Shown here: positions 37,041 to 46,767 of the stretch, piece after piece
Layout: every line of letters starts with the position of its first letter
How positions within the stretch are numbered: the stretch's first letter is position 1
Assembly: GCA_027943245.1 (NCBI GenBank)
Contig: JANDJZ010000199.1
Span: 34,840-98,839 of the forward strand
Reading direction: 5' to 3'
From: Acanthamoeba sp. SK_2022b
Lineage: Eukaryota; Discosea; Longamoebia; Acanthamoebidae
DNA: 64,000 nucleotides
Notes under the pieces: generated by a model
The model's database searches: none
Told to the model about the DNA's origin: nothing
Seen by the model: the letters and a program-made list of their open reading frames with translations, nothing else
Made by a program: the position numbers and the translations under genes

Positions 37041-37682
37041 TTACAACGCAGCCCCGCTGACGGCGCTGCGCGCCAGTTCAGTGATGCGCGCATAGTCGCC
37101 GTTTTCGAGCGCATCCGCCGGCACCAGCCAGGAACCGCCGATGCAAAGCACGCTCTTCAACGCCAAATAATCGCGGTAGTTGTTTGGCGTAATGCCACCG
37201 GTCGGGCAAAAACGCACCTGCGGGAACGGGCCGCCGATCGCCTGCAGCGCCTTCACGCCGCCGTTGGCTTCCGCCGGGAAGAATTTGAATTCGCGCAGGC
37301 CGTGATCCATACCCTGCATCAGCTCGGAAACGGTGCTGATGCCCGGGATCAGCGGGATAGGCCCCGCCGTCGCCGCCTGCAGCAAGGCTTCGGTCAGCCC
37401 CGGGCTGATGGCGAACTGCGCCCCCGCCTCGGTCACCTCCCGCAGCTGCTGCGGATTGATCACCGTACCGGCGCCGATGATGGCCTCCGGCACCTCGTTG
37501 GCAATAGCGCGGATAGCCTCCAGCCCGCAGGCGGTGCGCAGCGTCACCTCCAGCACCCGCACGCCGCCGGCAACCAGCGCTTTCGCCAGCGGCACCGCCT
37601 GCTCCAGCTTGTTGATCACGATAACAGGCACCACCGGTCCCGCCGTCAGGATCTGCTCGGCGCTGGTTTTCCAGTTTTTCAT
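37041..37682 (-). CDS. eda: KHG/KDPG aldolase
   Basis: This 213-residue class I aldolase splits 2-keto-3-deoxy-6-phosphogluconate into pyruvate and glyceraldehyde-3-phosphate, and also acts on 2-keto-4-hydroxyglutarate. The Schiff-base lysine is Lys133 in [12 protein letters not shown] and the catalytic Glu45 is in [12 protein letters not shown] precedes ATG 37682. The frame continues 34 codons upstream without a start signal. In E. coli eda follows edd in the zwf-edd-eda cluster. Here it directly follows zwf and no edd is present. It is therefore likely needed for hexuronate or gluconate catabolism with an edd elsewhere, or without one. Confidence 0.95.
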   Translation of the reverse strand: MKNWKTSAEQILTAGPVVPVIVINKLEQAVPLAKALVAGGVRVLEVTLRTACGLEAIRAIANEVPEAIIGAGTVINPQQLREVTEAGAQFAISPGLTEALLQAATAGPIPLIPGISTVSELMQGMDHGLREFKFFPAEANGGVKALQAIGGPFPQVRFCPTGGITPNNYRDYLALKSVLCIGGSWLVPADALENGDYARITELARSAVSGAAL

Positions 37683-37799
37683 CGTTATTTCTCCATTACT
37701 CGCGGTTAACAATGGCACGCCCCTGCCACAGGGCTCCGCGCAAATGCGCGGACGTCCGGCCGTACCGTAAGTGATGTGGCCCACGCGCAGATCGCAGGC

Positions 37800-37828
37800 A
37801 AAAAAAAGCCGGCAGACAGGCTGCCGGC
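37800..37828 (-). terminator. Terminator of zwf
   Basis: The minus-strand stem GCCGGCAG/CTGCCGGC with a five-base loop is followed by eight T, directly after the zwf stop codon. Confidence 0.88.
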
Positions 37829-37836
37829 ATTGCGCA

Positions 37837-39312
37837 TTACTCGAACTCGTTCCAGGAACGGCCGTCGCGGGTGATCATCGCCACCGAGGCCACCGGCCCC
37901 CAGGTGCCCGCCTGATAAGGCTTAGGCGCCTCGTTGTCGGCTTTCCATGCGTCCATGATGGAGTCGACCCACTTCCAGGCTTCTTCCACTTCATCGCGGC
38001 GCACGAACAGCGCCTGAATGCCGCGCATGGTCTCCAGCAGCAGGCGCTCGTAGGCGTCCGCCACGTGCTCCTGGTTGAAGGTTTCCGAGAAGCTCAGGTC
38101 CAGCTTGGTGGTCTGCAGACGGTGCTTGTGATCCAGCCCCGGCACCTTGTTCAACACCTGAATTTCGATGCCTTCGTCCGGCTGCAGGCGGATGGTCAGC
38201 TTGTTCTGCGGCAGCTGCTGGTAAGAATCGCTGAACAGGTTAAGCGGCGGGTTTTTGAAGTACACCACCACTTCCGAGCATTTGGTCGGCAGACGTTTAC
38301 CGGTACGCAGGTAGAACGGCACCCCGGCCCACTGCCAGTTGTCGATATCCACGCGGATGGAGACGAAGGTTTCGGTGCTGCTGCTCTTGTTCGCCCCTTC
38401 CTCTTCCAGATAACCCGGCACTTTCTTGCCCTGGACGAAACCGGCGGTGTACTGACCGCGCACGGTGGTTTCCCGTACATTGGTCTGATCGATACGGCGC
38501 AGCGAGCGCAGCACCTTCACCTTTTCGTCGCGGATACGGTCGGTGGTCAGATCCGCCGGCGGCGACATGGCGATCATGGTCAGGATCTGCAGCAGGTGGT
38601 TCTGGATCATGTCGCGCATCTGGCCGGCCTGGTCGAAGTAACCCCAACGCCCTTCGATACCCACCTCTTCCGCCACGGTGATCTGCACCGAATCGATGGT
38701 GCGGTTATCCCAGTTGGAGGCGAACAGCGAGTTGGCGAAACGCAGCGCCAACAGGTTCAGCACCGTCTCTTTGCCGAGATAGTGGTCGATACGGTAAACC
38801 TGGGATTCGTTGAAGTACTCCGCCACCTGATCGTTGATCACGCGGGAGGACGCCAGATCGGTGCCCAACGGCTTTTCCATTACCACGCGCGCTGGCTCAT
38901 GATTCAGCTTGGCTTCGCCCAACCCTTTGCAGATGGCGCCGAAGGTGCTTGGCGGCATGGCGAAGTAGTTGATGGTGGTGCGGTGTTTCTGATCCAGCAT
39001 TTTACCCAGTTTGGTAAAGTTCTTGCTGTCATTGACGTCCAGATTGCAGAAGTCCAGGCGTGCGCTCAGCGTGGCCCAGAGTTCGTCATCCAGTTTTTCT
39101 TTCATGAAGGTGCCAAGCGCTTCCTTGACCACTTCGGTATAGGCTTTTTTATCCCACTCCGCGCGGCCGACGCCGATGATCCGCGTATCCGGGTGGATGT
39201 GTCCGGCTTTCTCTAACTGGTACAGGGAAGGCAGCAGCTTACGGCGCGCCAAATCACCTTTCGCGCCGAAAATAACCAGGTCACACGCCTGGGCTGTAGA
39301 GGTTACCGCCAT
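37837..39312 (-). CDS. zwf: Glucose-6-phosphate 1-dehydrogenase
   Basis: This 491-residue NADP-dependent enzyme is the first step of the oxidative pentose phosphate pathway. The nucleotide-binding segment [23 protein letters not shown] and the active-site motif RIDHYLGKE are intact. GAGGAG six bases before ATG 39312 chooses this start over the ATG two codons earlier. Length equals E. coli Zwf. It is divergent from hexR, with a HexR operator just upstream. In E. coli zwf is also SoxS-controlled. That was not assessed here. Confidence 0.97.
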   Translation of the reverse strand: MAVTSTAQACDLVIFGAKGDLARRKLLPSLYQLEKAGHIHPDTRIIGVGRAEWDKKAYTEVVKEALGTFMKEKLDDELWATLSARLDFCNLDVNDSKNFTKLGKMLDQKHRTTINYFAMPPSTFGAICKGLGEAKLNHEPARVVMEKPLGTDLASSRVINDQVAEYFNESQVYRIDHYLGKETVLNLLALRFANSLFASNWDNRTIDSVQITVAEEVGIEGRWGYFDQAGQMRDMIQNHLLQILTMIAMSPPADLTTDRIRDEKVKVLRSLRRIDQTNVRETTVRGQYTAGFVQGKKVPGYLEEEGANKSSSTETFVSIRVDIDNWQWAGVPFYLRTGKRLPTKCSEVVVYFKNPPLNLFSDSYQQLPQNKLTIRLQPDEGIEIQVLNKVPGLDHKHRLQTTKLDLSFSETFNQEHVADAYERLLLETMRGIQALFVRRDEVEEAWKWVDSIMDAWKADNEAPKPYQAGTWGPVASVAMITRDGRSWNEFE

Positions 39313-39337
39313 GTTCATCTCCTCGTTGCAGGATATT

Positions 39338-39352
39338 TGTAATTTTCTTACA
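39338..39352. promoter_or_regulatory. HexR operator at the zwf promoter
   Basis: TGTAATTTTCTTACA has perfect TGTAA/TTACA arms with five bases between, as in the HexR consensus TGTAATTAAATTACA, 26 bases before the zwf start. A partial second copy (TGTAATTTTTCGTCT) lies near 39475. Confidence 0.75.
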
Positions 39353-39742
39353 TTACTAATGTACTCTGTTTGACTACGGCCAGCAAACCCGGCGCAGAAG
39401 CAGGAAAAAAGACCTCAAGATTCCAGTGGTAGCGCCAATGCGCGCCAGAGCCCGCACAGGCGGGCAAAACTGTAATTTTTCGTCTTTTTTGACGCTCTGT
39501 TACCATTATGAAAGTTAGACACAGGTCATATTCTGGTGAAAAAAGCCTGCATACGCCCTGTCGAGACTGCCAACGGTTACCAGCACGTAGTATATTTTCA
39601 CTAAACCGGCATTGATTTCTCCTTTGTTTGAAATCGACATACCCTATCGATTCCAGGTTACAGCCGCTCGTTTGGCGTCTGCGTGCGCGGCGAACACGGG
39701 CGAAATTCGGCGCTGTTGCTTGAAAGCCACAGGGATAAAACC
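39353..39742. other. Divergent zwf/hexR promoter region
   Basis: About 390 bases without a supported gene, containing both promoters and the AT-rich stretch around 39480-39600. An opposing frame here is a shadow. Confidence 0.5.
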
Positions 39743-40633
39743 ATGAGTGACTCTCGTTATATGAATACGCTGGACAAAATCCAGAGCCATCTGGAACTCC
39801 TGAGCAAATCTGAAAGGAAAGTCGCCGAGGTGATCCTGGCCTCCCCACAGACCGCCATTCACTCCAGCATTGCCACGCTGGCGCGCATGGCCGACGTCAG
39901 CGAACCTACCGTCAACCGCTTTTGCCGCCGCCTTGATACCAAAGGCTTTCCCGATTTCAAACTGCACCTCGCCCAAAGCCTGGCTAACGGCACGCCCTAC
40001 GTAAACCGTAACGTTGAGGAAGACGACAGCGTCGATTCCTATACCAGCAAGATCTTCGAATCGGTCATGGCCAGCCTGGATACAGTAAAGGCAAATTTGG
40101 ATATTGCCGCAATCAATCGTGCGGTTGACCTGCTCACCCAGGCAAAAAAGATCTCTTTCTTCGGCCTGGGCGCCTCCGCGGCGGTGGCGCACGACGCGAT
40201 GAACAAATTTTTCCGCTTCAATATCCCGGTGGTCTACTTCGATGACATCGTCATGCAACGCATGAGCTGCATGAACTCCGGCGAAGGGGACGTGGTGGTG
40301 TTGATCTCACACACCGGCCGCACCAAAAATCTGGTGGAGATGGCCCACCTGGCGCGAGAAAACGACGCCACGGTATTGGCTATCACCTCGCGCGACACCC
40401 CGCTCGCTCAGGCGGCGACCCTTCCTTTGCTGCTCGATGTGCCCGAAGACACCGACGTTTACATGCCGATGGTGTCGCGGATCGCGCAATTAACGCTCAT
40501 TGACGTGCTCGCCACCGGATTTACCTTGCGCAGAGGGGCTAAATTCAGAGATAACTTGAAGCGGGTCAAAGAAGCGCTCAAAGAATCGCGCTTTGATAAA
40601 GGGGTGGTCATTCCCAACAGTTTTGACTCGTGA
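39743..40633 (+). CDS. hexR: HexR transcriptional regulator (RpiR family)
   Basis: This 296-residue regulator of central carbon metabolism has an N-terminal HTH_6 domain (HSSIATLARMADVSEPTVNRFCRRL) and a C-terminal SIS sugar-phosphate-binding domain (ISFFGLGASAAVAHDA, ISHTGRTKN). KDPG is the known effector that releases it from DNA. ATG 39743 follows AGGGA at eight bases. An in-frame ATG at 39761 gives the E. coli-like N-terminus and cannot be excluded. It sits between two predicted HexR operators (zwf and pykA), and gapA and eda of this window are further known targets in related bacteria. Confidence 0.95.
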   Translation: MSDSRYMNTLDKIQSHLELLSKSERKVAEVILASPQTAIHSSIATLARMADVSEPTVNRFCRRLDTKGFPDFKLHLAQSLANGTPYVNRNVEEDDSVDSYTSKIFESVMASLDTVKANLDIAAINRAVDLLTQAKKISFFGLGASAAVAHDAMNKFFRFNIPVVYFDDIVMQRMSCMNSGEGDVVVLISHTGRTKNLVEMAHLARENDATVLAITSRDTPLAQAATLPLLLDVPEDTDVYMPMVSRIAQLTLIDVLATGFTLRRGAKFRDNLKRVKEALKESRFDKGVVIPNSFDS

Positions 40634-40735
40634 CCTGACGAAGAAAAAATCGCCGTTCAACAGACATTTGAATGACGGCATCAGAGGCTGTACCCTGTTA
40701 ATATGCTCATGCGGGTAACCCGGGTGAAATATCAG

Positions 40736-40750
40736 TGTTGTAAAATTACA
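40736..40750. promoter_or_regulatory. HexR operator at the pykA promoter
   Basis: TGTTGTAAAATTACA matches the HexR consensus TGTAATTAAATTACA at 12 of 15 positions, 74 bases before pykA. Confidence 0.65.
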
Positions 40751-40823
40751 TTTCACGCCTGGTTTCGTTATCCGACGTTTATCGCAACACCAATATTTGC
40801 TTCACCAGTCAACGGAGTAATAC

Positions 40824-42266
40824 ATGTCCAGACGGCTCAGAAGAACCAAAATCGTTACCACCCTGGGTCCGGCTACAGACCGCGACAATAATCTGGAAAA
40901 GATCATTGCCGCCGGCGCCAACGTAGTTCGGCTTAACTTCTCCCACGGCAGCCCGGAAGACCACCAGGCTCGCGCTGACAAAGTGCGTGAAATCGCCGCC
41001 AAACTGGGACGTCACGTCGCTATCCTCGGCGATCTGCAAGGGCCGAAAATCCGCGTATCCACCTTCAAGGAAGGCAAAATCTTCCTCAACGTGGGCGATA
41101 AATTCCTGCTGGACGCCAACCTGTCAAAAGGCGAAGGCGATAAAGAAAAAGTCGGTATCGACTATAAAGGCCTGCCTGCCGACGTGGTGCCGGGCGATGT
41201 CCTGCTGCTCGACGACGGCCGCGTTCAGCTGAAAGTGCTCGAAGTTCAGGGCATGAAAGTGTTTACCGAAGTCACCGTCGGCGGCCCGCTGTCCAACAAC
41301 AAGGGCATCAACAAACTCGGCGGTGGCCTGTCGGCCGAAGCGCTGACCGAGAAAGACAAGGCAGACATCGTGACCGCCGCCAAGATTGGCGTCGATTACC
41401 TGGCGGTCTCCTTCCCGCGTACCGGTGAAGACCTGAACTATGCTCGCCGCCTGGCGCGCGACGCCGGCTGCAACGCCAAGATCGTGTCCAAGGTTGAGCG
41501 CGCCGAAGCGGTCTGCAGCGACGAAGCGATGGACGACATTATTCTGGCCTCCGACGTGGTCATGGTTGCCCGCGGCGACCTCGGCGTCGAAATCGGCGAT
41601 CCGGAACTGGTCGGCATTCAGAAGAAACTGATCCGCCGCGCCCGTACCCTGAACCGCGCGGTGATCACCGCGACCCAGATGATGGAGTCGATGATCACCA
41701 ACCCGATGCCGACCCGCGCCGAAGTCATGGACGTGGCCAACGCCGTGCTGGACGGCACCGACGCCGTTATGCTGTCGGCGGAAACCGCCGCCGGCCAATA
41801 CCCGGCGGAAACCGTGGCGGCGATGGCGCGCGTTTGTCTGGGCGCCGAGAAGATCCCAAGCATCAACGTCTCCAAACACCGCCTGGACGTGCAGTTCGAC
41901 AATATCGAAGAAGCGATTGCCATGTCTTCGATGTATGCCGCCAACCACCTGAAAGGCGTTACCGCGCTGATCGCCATGACAGAGTCCGGCCGCACCGCGC
42001 TGATGATGTCGCGCATCAGCTCCGGCCTGCCGATTTTCGCCATGTCGCGTCATGAGCACACGCTGAACCTGACCGCGCTGTATCGCGGCGTGACGCCGGT
42101 GTATTTCGACAGCCACAAAGACGGCGTGATCGCCGCCAATGAAGCCGTCAATCGCCTGCGCGACAAAGGCTTCCTGGTCTCCGGCGATCTGGTGATCGTC
42201 ACCCAGGGCGACGTGATGGAAACCGTCGGCACCACCAATACCAGCCGTATCCTGCGCGTCGAGTAA
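40824..42266 (+). CDS. pykA: Pyruvate kinase II
   Basis: This 480-residue AMP-activated pyruvate kinase makes pyruvate and ATP from phosphoenolpyruvate. Conserved segments are [14 protein letters not shown] at the N-terminus, [13 protein letters not shown] and the active-site [11 protein letters not shown] with the catalytic lysine region [11 protein letters not shown]. Length equals E. coli PykA. It follows hexR on the same strand and has a HexR operator upstream. A terminator follows after 17 bases. Confidence 0.97.
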   Translation: MSRRLRRTKIVTTLGPATDRDNNLEKIIAAGANVVRLNFSHGSPEDHQARADKVREIAAKLGRHVAILGDLQGPKIRVSTFKEGKIFLNVGDKFLLDANLSKGEGDKEKVGIDYKGLPADVVPGDVLLLDDGRVQLKVLEVQGMKVFTEVTVGGPLSNNKGINKLGGGLSAEALTEKDKADIVTAAKIGVDYLAVSFPRTGEDLNYARRLARDAGCNAKIVSKVERAEAVCSDEAMDDIILASDVVMVARGDLGVEIGDPELVGIQKKLIRRARTLNRAVITATQMMESMITNPMPTRAEVMDVANAVLDGTDAVMLSAETAAGQYPAETVAAMARVCLGAEKIPSINVSKHRLDVQFDNIEEAIAMSSMYAANHLKGVTALIAMTESGRTALMMSRISSGLPIFAMSRHEHTLNLTALYRGVTPVYFDSHKDGVIAANEAVNRLRDKGFLVSGDLVIVTQGDVMETVGTTNTSRILRVE

Positions 42267-42283
42267 TCCACGCCGCAGACGAA

Positions 42284-42318
42284 ATGCCGGCCGGCTCACG
42301 TTGGCCGGCATTTTTTTT
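42284..42318 (+). terminator. Terminator of pykA
   Basis: The 9-bp stem ATGCCGGCC/GGCCGGCAT is followed by eight T. Confidence 0.9.
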
Positions 42319-42351
42319 GCCCTGACACCGCCATAAAAGACGGAGAACGCC

Positions 42352-43233
42352 ATGCTCCACCAACACACTCCCGCAGCGAGCGATGATGAGCTCGATCTCG
42401 ACGGCCACGGCCTGACGCAGCTCGACGAGTCGCCGTTAGCCGGCCACGCGCTGCGCAAGATTAGCCTGTACGACAATCAGCTGACGGCCTTCCCCGCCTC
42501 GATCTTCCGGCACCGAAATCTGCGGGTGCTGAATATCTCCTGTAATCAGCTCGACCGCCTGCCGCCGGAGATTGGCCAGCTGCAACAGCTCGAGATGTTC
42601 GATTTTGGCCACAATCGCGCAAGCGAACTCCCCGAAGAACTGGGGCAGCTGCATCGGTTGAAATACCTCTATCTGAGCGATAACGGCTTTAGCGAGCTGC
42701 CGCGCTCGCTGGCGCAGCTGCAGCAGCTGGTTTACCTCAACGCGACCGACAACCATTTAACCGCTTTACCACAGGCAATACCGAGGCTTGCGGCATTGCA
42801 GGAGCTGCGTTTATACAACAACCGCATCGGCAGCCTGCCCGCCGAAATCGGGCAACTGCGCGCGCTGCGCGAACTGCATATCATGAAAAATGCCCTGACT
42901 TCGCTGCCGGCGGAAATGGCTCAGCTCGGTGAGCTGGAGATACTCGATGCGGCTAACAATGCCATCGCCGAGCTGCCGCTGGCCTTCTGCCGGCTGCCGC
43001 GGTTGAGCGAGCTGAACCTGCGTTTCAATCAGCTGACGCGTCTGCCGGAAAATATCGGCGAGCTGACGGCGCTGAGAAGTCTGGACCTGCGCGCCAACCG
43101 CCTGAGCGACCTACCGGAAAGCCTCGGCGAACTGAGCCGCCTGCGCAAGCTGGACCTGCGCTGGAATGATTTCACCCGCACGCCTAAAGTCGTCGACATC
43201 CTGCGGGCTCGCGGCTGTATGGTGCACATCTGA
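42352..43233 (+). CDS. Leucine-rich repeat protein
   Basis: This 293-residue protein consists almost only of leucine-rich repeats of 23 residues (pattern LxxLxxLxLxxNxLxxLPxxIGxL). Roughly ten repeats run from residue 13 to 275, with a short cap at each end. There is no signal peptide or membrane span, so it should be cytosolic unless secreted by a specialised system. LRR solenoids bind proteins. No E3-ligase domain as in IpaH/SspH effectors is present. It lies between pykA and lpxM, where E. coli has no gene. Base composition is that of the genome. The start lacks a clear ribosome-binding site apart from GGAGAA seven bases upstream. Confidence 0.88.
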   Translation: MLHQHTPAASDDELDLDGHGLTQLDESPLAGHALRKISLYDNQLTAFPASIFRHRNLRVLNISCNQLDRLPPEIGQLQQLEMFDFGHNRASELPEELGQLHRLKYLYLSDNGFSELPRSLAQLQQLVYLNATDNHLTALPQAIPRLAALQELRLYNNRIGSLPAEIGQLRALRELHIMKNALTSLPAEMAQLGELEILDAANNAIAELPLAFCRLPRLSELNLRFNQLTRLPENIGELTALRSLDLRANRLSDLPESLGELSRLRKLDLRWNDFTRTPKVVDILRARGCMVHI

Positions 43234-43237
43234 AGAG

Positions 43238-43267
43238 ACGCCGGCCGGGTTGTGGCCCGGCCGGCGT
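43238..43267. terminator. GC-rich hairpin between LRR gene and lpxM
   Basis: The perfect 12-bp arms ACGCCGGCCGGG/CCCGGCCGGCGT lie between convergent stop codons. There is no T-run, so it may slow polymerase or stabilise both 3' ends. Confidence 0.6.
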
Positions 43268-43282
43268 TAGCGGGAGACAGGA

Positions 43283-44251
43283 TTAACGATACAGATCGTC
43301 GCGCGAGTAAGGTTCAATCTCCCCTTCCTTGCGCGTCTTCAGTAGTTTGAGGATCCAGGTGTACTGCTCCGGGTTCGGGCCCACCAGATTTTCCACCTCT
43401 TCGTTCATGCGGCGGGCAATGCGCGGATCGTCGGCTTCGGCCAGGTCATCCATCGGCTCGCGGATATAAATGTCCAGCATGCTGGTTTTGCCGTCGTACA
43501 CCGGGAATAAAGGCACGATCGCCGCACGACACACTTTCATCAACCGGCCTACCGCCGGCAGCGTCGCCTTATAGGTCGCGAAGAAATCGACGAACTCGCT
43601 GTGCTCCGCGCCATGATCCTGATCGGGCAGGTAGTAGCCCCAATACCCCTGCCGCACCGAACTGATAAACGGTTTGATGCCGTCGTTGCGCGCGTGCATG
43701 CGGCCGCCGAATTTACGCCGCACGGCATTCCACAGGTAGTCGATCAGCTGATTACGCTGATTGTGGAACATCGCTGCCATCGGTTGGCCGCGCGCGGCCA
43801 TCAGCATCGCCGGCACATCCACCGCCCAGCCGTGAGGCACCAGGAAAATGACGTTGCGCCCTTCCGCCCGGATCTTGTCCAGCACCTCTTCACCGTGCCA
43901 ACGCACGCGCTTGAGCACTTTCTCCGGCTTGGTGCAGGCCAGTTCCGCCATCAGCACCATCGACTGCGGCGCGCAGGCGAACATCTGGTCGATGATGTGC
44001 TCACGTTCGCTTTCCGGCAGCTCCGGCAAGCAATAAAGCAAATTGATGCGGGCACGACGGCGTGCGCCCTTCGCCAGCTTGCCGGCCAGTTTGCCGACCG
44101 CCCCCAGCACCGGATCGCGCAGGCGCGCAGGCACCAGCGAAATGCCGGCCATCAGGCCGGTTCCCAACCACACGCCCCAGTAGCGCGGATATAAAAAGGC
44201 TTTCTGAAACTGCGGGATGAACTCTACGTTCGATTTCTTCTCGTTTTGCAT
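43283..44251 (-). CDS. lpxM: Lipid A biosynthesis myristoyltransferase
   Basis: This 322-residue inner-membrane acyltransferase of the LpxL/LpxM/HtrB family adds the secondary acyl chain that completes lipid A. The HX4D catalytic motif is HGWAVD. Other conserved blocks are NLLYCLPELPESERE, YYLPDQDHGAEHSEFVDFF and NPEQYTWILKLLKTRK. ATG 44251 is favoured over the one two codons earlier by likeness to E. coli MsbB. It is located near mepM and znuA as in E. coli. Confidence 0.93.
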   Translation of the reverse strand: MQNEKKSNVEFIPQFQKAFLYPRYWGVWLGTGLMAGISLVPARLRDPVLGAVGKLAGKLAKGARRRARINLLYCLPELPESEREHIIDQMFACAPQSMVLMAELACTKPEKVLKRVRWHGEEVLDKIRAEGRNVIFLVPHGWAVDVPAMLMAARGQPMAAMFHNQRNQLIDYLWNAVRRKFGGRMHARNDGIKPFISSVRQGYWGYYLPDQDHGAEHSEFVDFFATYKATLPAVGRLMKVCRAAIVPLFPVYDGKTSMLDIYIREPMDDLAEADDPRIARRMNEEVENLVGPNPEQYTWILKLLKTRKEGEIEPYSRDDLYR

Positions 44252-44340
44252 GCACATGCTCTTTGCTTAGCGATTCGGCTAATCATAATTGCCATCACCG
44301 ATTTTGCAATTAACAACCGCGAACCGCCCAGATAAAACAG

Positions 44341-44364
44341 CATCGGCCCGCAATCAGGCCGATG
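44341..44364 (-). terminator. Probable terminator of mepM
   Basis: The 8-bp stem CATCGGCC/GGCCGATG lies between mepM and lpxM. The T-run on the minus strand is weak. Confidence 0.5.
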
Positions 44365-44400
44365 AAATTGACGGCGCCGAAGCGCCGGAAAAAGGGGGTA

Positions 44401-45723
44401 TTAATCCAGCTGCAGCTGAGGAACCACTTCCTTCACCTGCGCCAGATAATCGCTGCGGTCTTTGCCGCTCAGCCCTTCGGAACGCGGCAACTTGGCCGTC
44501 AGCGGGTTCACCGCCTGTTGGCCGGTCCACAGTTCAAAGTGCAGGTGCGGCCCGGTGGAGCGCCCGGTGTTGCCGGAAAGCGCAATGCGATCGCCGCGTT
44601 TCACCTTCTGGCCCGGTTTCACCAGCAGTTTTTTCAGGTGCATATAGCGCGTGGTGTACTGGCGACCATGACGGATCGCCACATAGTTGCCCGCCGCGCC
44701 GCTGCGTTTGGCGATCACCACCTCACCGTCGCCGACCGCCAGCACCGGCGTGCCGACCGGCATGGCGAAATCGACGCCCTTGTGCGGCGCCACGCGGCCG
44801 GTCACCGGGTTCACGCGACGCGGGTTGAAGTTGGAGGAGATGCGGAACTGTTTCATGGTCGGGAAACGCATGAAGCCGCGCGCCAGGCCAGAGCCCTGGC
44901 GATCGTAGAATTTGCCGTCTTCGGCGCGGATCGCATAGTAATCTTTGCCGCCGGTGCGCAGACGCACGCCCAACAGCTGGCTTTGCGATTTCTTACCGTC
45001 GAAATGCTCGCGCGACATCAGCACGGAGAACTGGTCGCCTTTGCGCAACTTGCGGAAATCGAGCTGCCACTGCAGCGCCTTGATCACCGCATTGATTTCG
45101 TTACGGCTCAGCCCGGCGTCGCCGGCGCTGCTGACGAAGCTGCCGTTGACCCGGCCGCTGATCACGTTGTTGCGCCATTCCCCCTGCTGCGCCTCTTTCG
45201 ACTCTTTGAAGCTATTGCCGACGCGGTCATAGGTGCGGGTTTCGCGGCGGGAAACTTCCCAGGTCAACTGCTGCAGATCGCCCGCATCATTGACGGTCCA
45301 CGACAGCTGTTGGCCGATCTTCAGATTACGCAGATCGCGGTTTTGCGAAGCCAGCAAGGTGACATCCGACATATCGATGCCGTACTGCGTCAGAATGCTG
45401 CCGAGGGTGTCGCCGGTGGAAACCACATATTCATGCACGCCATCGTCGCCGGCATCTTTTTGATCCAGCTCATCCTGCGGGATTTCGTCATCGGGGGTGG
45501 GTTGGTCGGCATCAATCGGTTCACTGGCTTCGGGGAGCAATGACCGCATCTGGCTGGATTCTAACTCGACGCTCTTGGCAATGGGGTTGTGTTCTGGGTG
45601 GTAAACAAAAGGCCGCCAAACAGCGACGGCCAATGTGACGACTGTCAGCGACCCCAGCATGACGCGGTGGGGCCGTGGCAGGTTGTTATACGCCAGAGCG
45701 ATAGTTCGGACTATCTGCTGCAC
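44401..45723 (-). CDS. mepM: Murein DD-endopeptidase MepM
   Basis: This 440-residue peptidoglycan endopeptidase cleaves D-Ala-mDAP cross-links to let new murein be inserted. It has an N-terminal membrane anchor (residues about 20-40), a LysM domain (EYVVSTGDTLGSILTQYGID) and an M23 peptidase domain with zinc ligands in HKGVDFAMPVG and the HLHFELW motif near residue 400. Length equals E. coli MepM (YebA). It is 21 bases downstream of znuA on the same strand. Confidence 0.95.
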   Translation of the reverse strand: MQQIVRTIALAYNNLPRPHRVMLGSLTVVTLAVAVWRPFVYHPEHNPIAKSVELESSQMRSLLPEASEPIDADQPTPDDEIPQDELDQKDAGDDGVHEYVVSTGDTLGSILTQYGIDMSDVTLLASQNRDLRNLKIGQQLSWTVNDAGDLQQLTWEVSRRETRTYDRVGNSFKESKEAQQGEWRNNVISGRVNGSFVSSAGDAGLSRNEINAVIKALQWQLDFRKLRKGDQFSVLMSREHFDGKKSQSQLLGVRLRTGGKDYYAIRAEDGKFYDRQGSGLARGFMRFPTMKQFRISSNFNPRRVNPVTGRVAPHKGVDFAMPVGTPVLAVGDGEVVIAKRSGAAGNYVAIRHGRQYTTRYMHLKKLLVKPGQKVKRGDRIALSGNTGRSTGPHLHFELWTGQQAVNPLTAKLPRSEGLSGKDRSDYLAQVKEVVPQLQLD

Positions 45724-45744
45724 TCGATATTATCCTCATAAGCT

Positions 45745-46692
45745 TTACTTCAGGCAGCTCACGTACTGGTTTGACAGCTGAGTCAGGAATTTCCCGTAGC
45801 TGTCCTTCCCCAGCGCGATGCCGATGCCCAGCGGGTCCAGCGTTCCGGAACGCACTTTGGTACCCTTGGCGACGGCATTGATTACGGCCGGCCTGAATTG
45901 TGGCTCAGCAAAAACGCATACCGCTTTCTGCTCAACCAACTGTGTTCGAATTTGGTGTAGGCGCTGTGCTCCAGGCTGAATTTCGGGATTGACGGTGAAA
46001 TGGCCCAGCGGACTCAAACCGTAGTGTTTCTCAAAGTAGCCGTAAGCATCATGAAAAACAAAATAACCCTTACCTTGCACAGGCGTAAGCATGTTACCAA
46101 CATTTTTGTCAGTTTGCGTCAGCAGATTCTCGAACTGGCGCAGGTTTGCGTCTAATTTGTCCTTATTTTGCGGCATAAGTTCCAACAATCTGTCGTGAAT
46201 CGCGATCGCGGTCACTTTTGCTATCTCCGGCGACAGCCAAACGTGCATATTGTACTCGCCGTGATGATGCCCATGATCGTCATCGGCATGGTTATGCGCT
46301 TCGCCTGCATGATCATGATCGTCGTCATCTTCGCCTTTCATCAGCAACGGCTTCACCGCCGGCAGTTCACTGATGGCCAGTTTGCGGGTTGCCGAGATCG
46401 GCACCAGCGCCTTGTTCAGGAACGCCTCCATGTCCGGCCCGACCCACAGCACCAGATCCGCAGAGCGCAAACGCTGAATATCGGAAGGGCGCAGCGCAAA
46501 ATCGTGCGGTGAAGCGCCGTCCGGCAGCAACACCTCGGTCGGCGTCACGCCGTCGGCGATGGCCGATGCGATAAAGCCTAGCGGACGAATCGAGGTCACC
46601 ACCGCAGCGGAAGCGCTGCTCAGCGGGCCGGCCATCAACAGTGCGCTGGCCAGCAGCGTGCGCTGCAGCCATTTATTTTTCTTTGCCATCAT
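45745..46692 (-). CDS. znuA: Zinc ABC transporter substrate-binding protein ZnuA
   Basis: This periplasmic high-affinity zinc receptor of ZnuABC has a signal peptide, the family motif [15 protein letters not shown], a histidine/aspartate-rich loop (DDDDHDH...[11 protein letters not shown]) that gathers zinc, and the [14 protein letters not shown] ligand region. Several ATG codons are possible. The one at 46692 (315 residues), seven bases after a GGGA, is preferred because the earliest ATG at 46719 would abut the Zur box. It is divergent from znuCB. The protein works with ZinT encoded elsewhere in this window. Confidence 0.95.
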   Translation of the reverse strand: MMAKKNKWLQRTLLASALLMAGPLSSASAAVVTSIRPLGFIASAIADGVTPTEVLLPDGASPHDFALRPSDIQRLRSADLVLWVGPDMEAFLNKALVPISATRKLAISELPAVKPLLMKGEDDDDHDHAGEAHNHADDDHGHHHGEYNMHVWLSPEIAKVTAIAIHDRLLELMPQNKDKLDANLRQFENLLTQTDKNVGNMLTPVQGKGYFVFHDAYGYFEKHYGLSPLGHFTVNPEIQPGAQRLHQIRTQLVEQKAVCVFAEPQFRPAVINAVAKGTKVRSGTLDPLGIGIALGKDSYGKFLTQLSNQYVSCLK

Positions 46693-46720
46693 CAGTAATC
46701 CCATCGTTTTCATCAACAAG

Positions 46721-46742
46721 GCGTGATATTATAACATTCGCT
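46721..46742. promoter_or_regulatory. Zur box in the znuA/znuC intergenic region
   Basis: GTGATATTATAACATTCG contains the TATAACATT half of the Zur consensus, with a weaker left half. It lies between the divergent znuA and znuCB genes as in E. coli. Confidence 0.72.
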
Positions 46743-46767
46743 TCGTTCTGCAACCTGTAATCTCGAG

